In this document: one piece after another, positions 9,371 to 10,138 of the stretch | Layout: every line of letters starts with the position of its first letter | Position numbering within the stretch: the stretch's first letter is position 1 | Source: SHZI01 sp049290495 | GTDB lineage: Bacteria; Pseudomonadota; Gammaproteobacteria; Steroidobacterales; GCA-2729495 | Length of the DNA stretch: 10,138 nucleotides | Reading direction: 5' to 3' | Assembly: GCA_049290495.1 (NCBI GenBank) | Contig: JBATNV010000283.1 | Coordinates: forward strand, 1 to 10,138 | Made by a program: the position numbers and the translations under genes | Notes under the pieces: model-generated | Databases searched by the model: none | What the model was told of the DNA's origin: nothing | The model's input: the letters and a program-made list of their open reading frames with translations, nothing else

Positions 9371-10096
9371 ATGACAGCCTGTATCACTGCAGACAACCGC
9401 TTCGAACGCAGCGGTGGCATCAGCGCCATGGAGTGTCCGCAGTGTGCGGCCGTGGTGCCGATGAGCGTCACTGCGTTCCCGCCGTTCAGCCGGCTTAAAG
9501 CCGAGCGCCCCGCGCAGATCGGCGTCGTCCTGCAGTGCTCGGCCTGCAAGTCGCCGGTCTTTCTGCGCTACCGGACGCGCGCCTGGCGCGATGACCGGGT
9601 CGAACTTCACCCGCTCCCGCAGCCGGTCGAGCATCTGCCTGAACGCTTCAGCCTCGGCTATCTGCCGGCACCGGTCGCCACGCGCTTTCGCGAGGCACTG
9701 GCCTGCTACAGCGCCGGACTCTGGCAGGCCTTCGCCGCCATGTGTCGACAAACCGCGCGAGCGATCTTCGAGGATGTCGGCGAGGCGGGCCGCCTGCGCG
9801 TCTTCGATACAGTGACCGAGATCCAGCAGCTCGGCGAAATCGACGAGGCGACTTTCACTGCGGTCTGCCGCGTGATCTTCGACCAGGATGCGAGGTCTGC
9901 CGGTAGCGAGTCACCATTCGAGCGCCGACAGGCTGCCGCATTGCTGGAAACCATGAAAGACATGCTCAACCAGACCTATGTACGCAAAGCCAAGCTGCGT
10001 CAGGCACTGAAAGTGCGGCGCTTCTTCGCCGATCAGGCCGCGGGCATCGACGATACGGAAGTGGCGCCCGATACCAAGGTCACCAGCCTGCGGTAG
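9371..10096 (+). CDS. Uncharacterised protein with an N-terminal zinc-ribbon-like motif and a DUF4145-like region
   Basis: The function is unknown. The 241-residue product has two CxxC pairs, Cys22/Cys25 and Cys56/Cys59, which look like a treble-clef or rubredoxin-type zinc ribbon. A helical region follows from about 90 to 200. Its core, LPAPVATRFREALACYSAGL (98-117) and the basic helix after it ending near AIFED (131-135), resembles DUF4145. In that family a similar helix pair occurs in small proteins and as an accessory domain beside restriction or nuclease domains. No nuclease, helicase or transmembrane segment is visible. The C-terminus is basic and then acidic. The ATG at 9371 has AAGGGGG at 9355-9361 with a nine-base spacer. 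An alternative ATG at 9428, just before the first CxxC, has GGTGG ahead. It begins 24 bases after ettA with no terminator between, so the two are probably one transcript. The TAG stop lies in a repeat. Confidence 0.85.
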   Translation: MTACITADNRFERSGGISAMECPQCAAVVPMSVTAFPPFSRLKAERPAQIGVVLQCSACKSPVFLRYRTRAWRDDRVELHPLPQPVEHLPERFSLGYLPAPVATRFREALACYSAGLWQAFAAMCRQTARAIFEDVGEAGRLRVFDTVTEIQQLGEIDEATFTAVCRVIFDQDARSAGSESPFERRQAAALLETMKDMLNQTYVRKAKLRQALKVRRFFADQAAGIDDTEVAPDTKVTSLR

Positions 10097-10131
10097 GAGC
10101 GCCTTCCTGTGGGAGCGCCTTCAGGCGCGAT
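10093..10131 (+). repeat. REP-like element with a partial tandem copy
   Basis: The complete copy (10108-10131) has a GTGGGAG head and a stem of GCGCC (10115-10119) and GGCGC (10124-10128) around a TTCA loop, followed by GAT. This is the layout of REP sequences in Pseudomonas and Xanthomonas relatives. A partial copy at 10093-10106 repeats its first 14 bases with one mismatch, 16 bases upstream, and lacks the second stem arm. The TAG stop of the preceding gene lies in this partial copy. A 10-base palindrome, GATCCGGATC (10129-10138), closes the window. More copies may follow beyond the edge. Confidence 0.7.
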
Positions 10132-10138
10132 CCGGATC

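Overview
The window reads as chromosomal DNA of a high-GC gammaproteobacterium. The basis is the conserved gene order nrdR-ribD-ribE-ribB(A)-ribH-nusB-thiL, a 417-residue GlyA and an EttA very close to the enterobacterial proteins, and a REP-like repeat at the right edge of a kind common in Pseudomonas and Xanthomonas relatives. These are inferences from family knowledge; no database search was run. Coding density is very high, no gene-free stretch exceeds 90 bases, and I see no insertion sequence, phage gene, tRNA, rRNA or CRISPR array.

Positions 1-7586, all on the minus strand (so read right to left): a class I-like (AcuC-type) histone deacetylase family protein, then glyA, nrdR, ribD, ribE, a ribB(A) fusion, ribH, nusB and thiL. 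The last nine bases before the left edge could hold the start of a further gene (pgpA is the usual neighbour). From glyA to thiL the largest gap is 21 bases. Three junctions overlap by 1-4 bases (nrdR/ribD, ribD/ribE, ribE/ribB), which suggests one polycistronic unit with coupled translation. The rib genes supply every riboflavin step of this branch except GTP cyclohydrolase II. The GCHII-like half of the RibB fusion has lost its three zinc cysteines, so a separate ribA is expected elsewhere in the genome. NrdR represses ribonucleotide reductase genes, GlyA feeds one-carbon metabolism, NusB works in rRNA antitermination, and ThiL makes thiamine diphosphate. The cluster therefore mixes cofactor synthesis with nucleotide and RNA housekeeping.

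Positions 7587-7672 are an 86-base divergent promoter region. It has a good sigma70-type promoter for ettA on the plus strand, a perfect TATAAT box seven bases before the deacetylase ATG on the minus strand, and a 13-base palindrome between them.

Positions 7673-10096, plus strand: ettA (ABC-F ribosome-associated ATPase, GTG start), then an uncharacterised protein with a four-cysteine zinc-ribbon-like N-terminus and a DUF4145-like helical region. Its stop codon lies in the first copy of a short tandem repeat that leads into a REP-like hairpin at the right edge.

The region is mainly conserved housekeeping and I see no clear new defence or mobile system. The items most worth a second look are the degenerate GCHII domain, the apparently leaderless deacetylase mRNA with the shared divergent promoter, the unknown protein downstream of ettA, and the REP element that supplies a stop codon.
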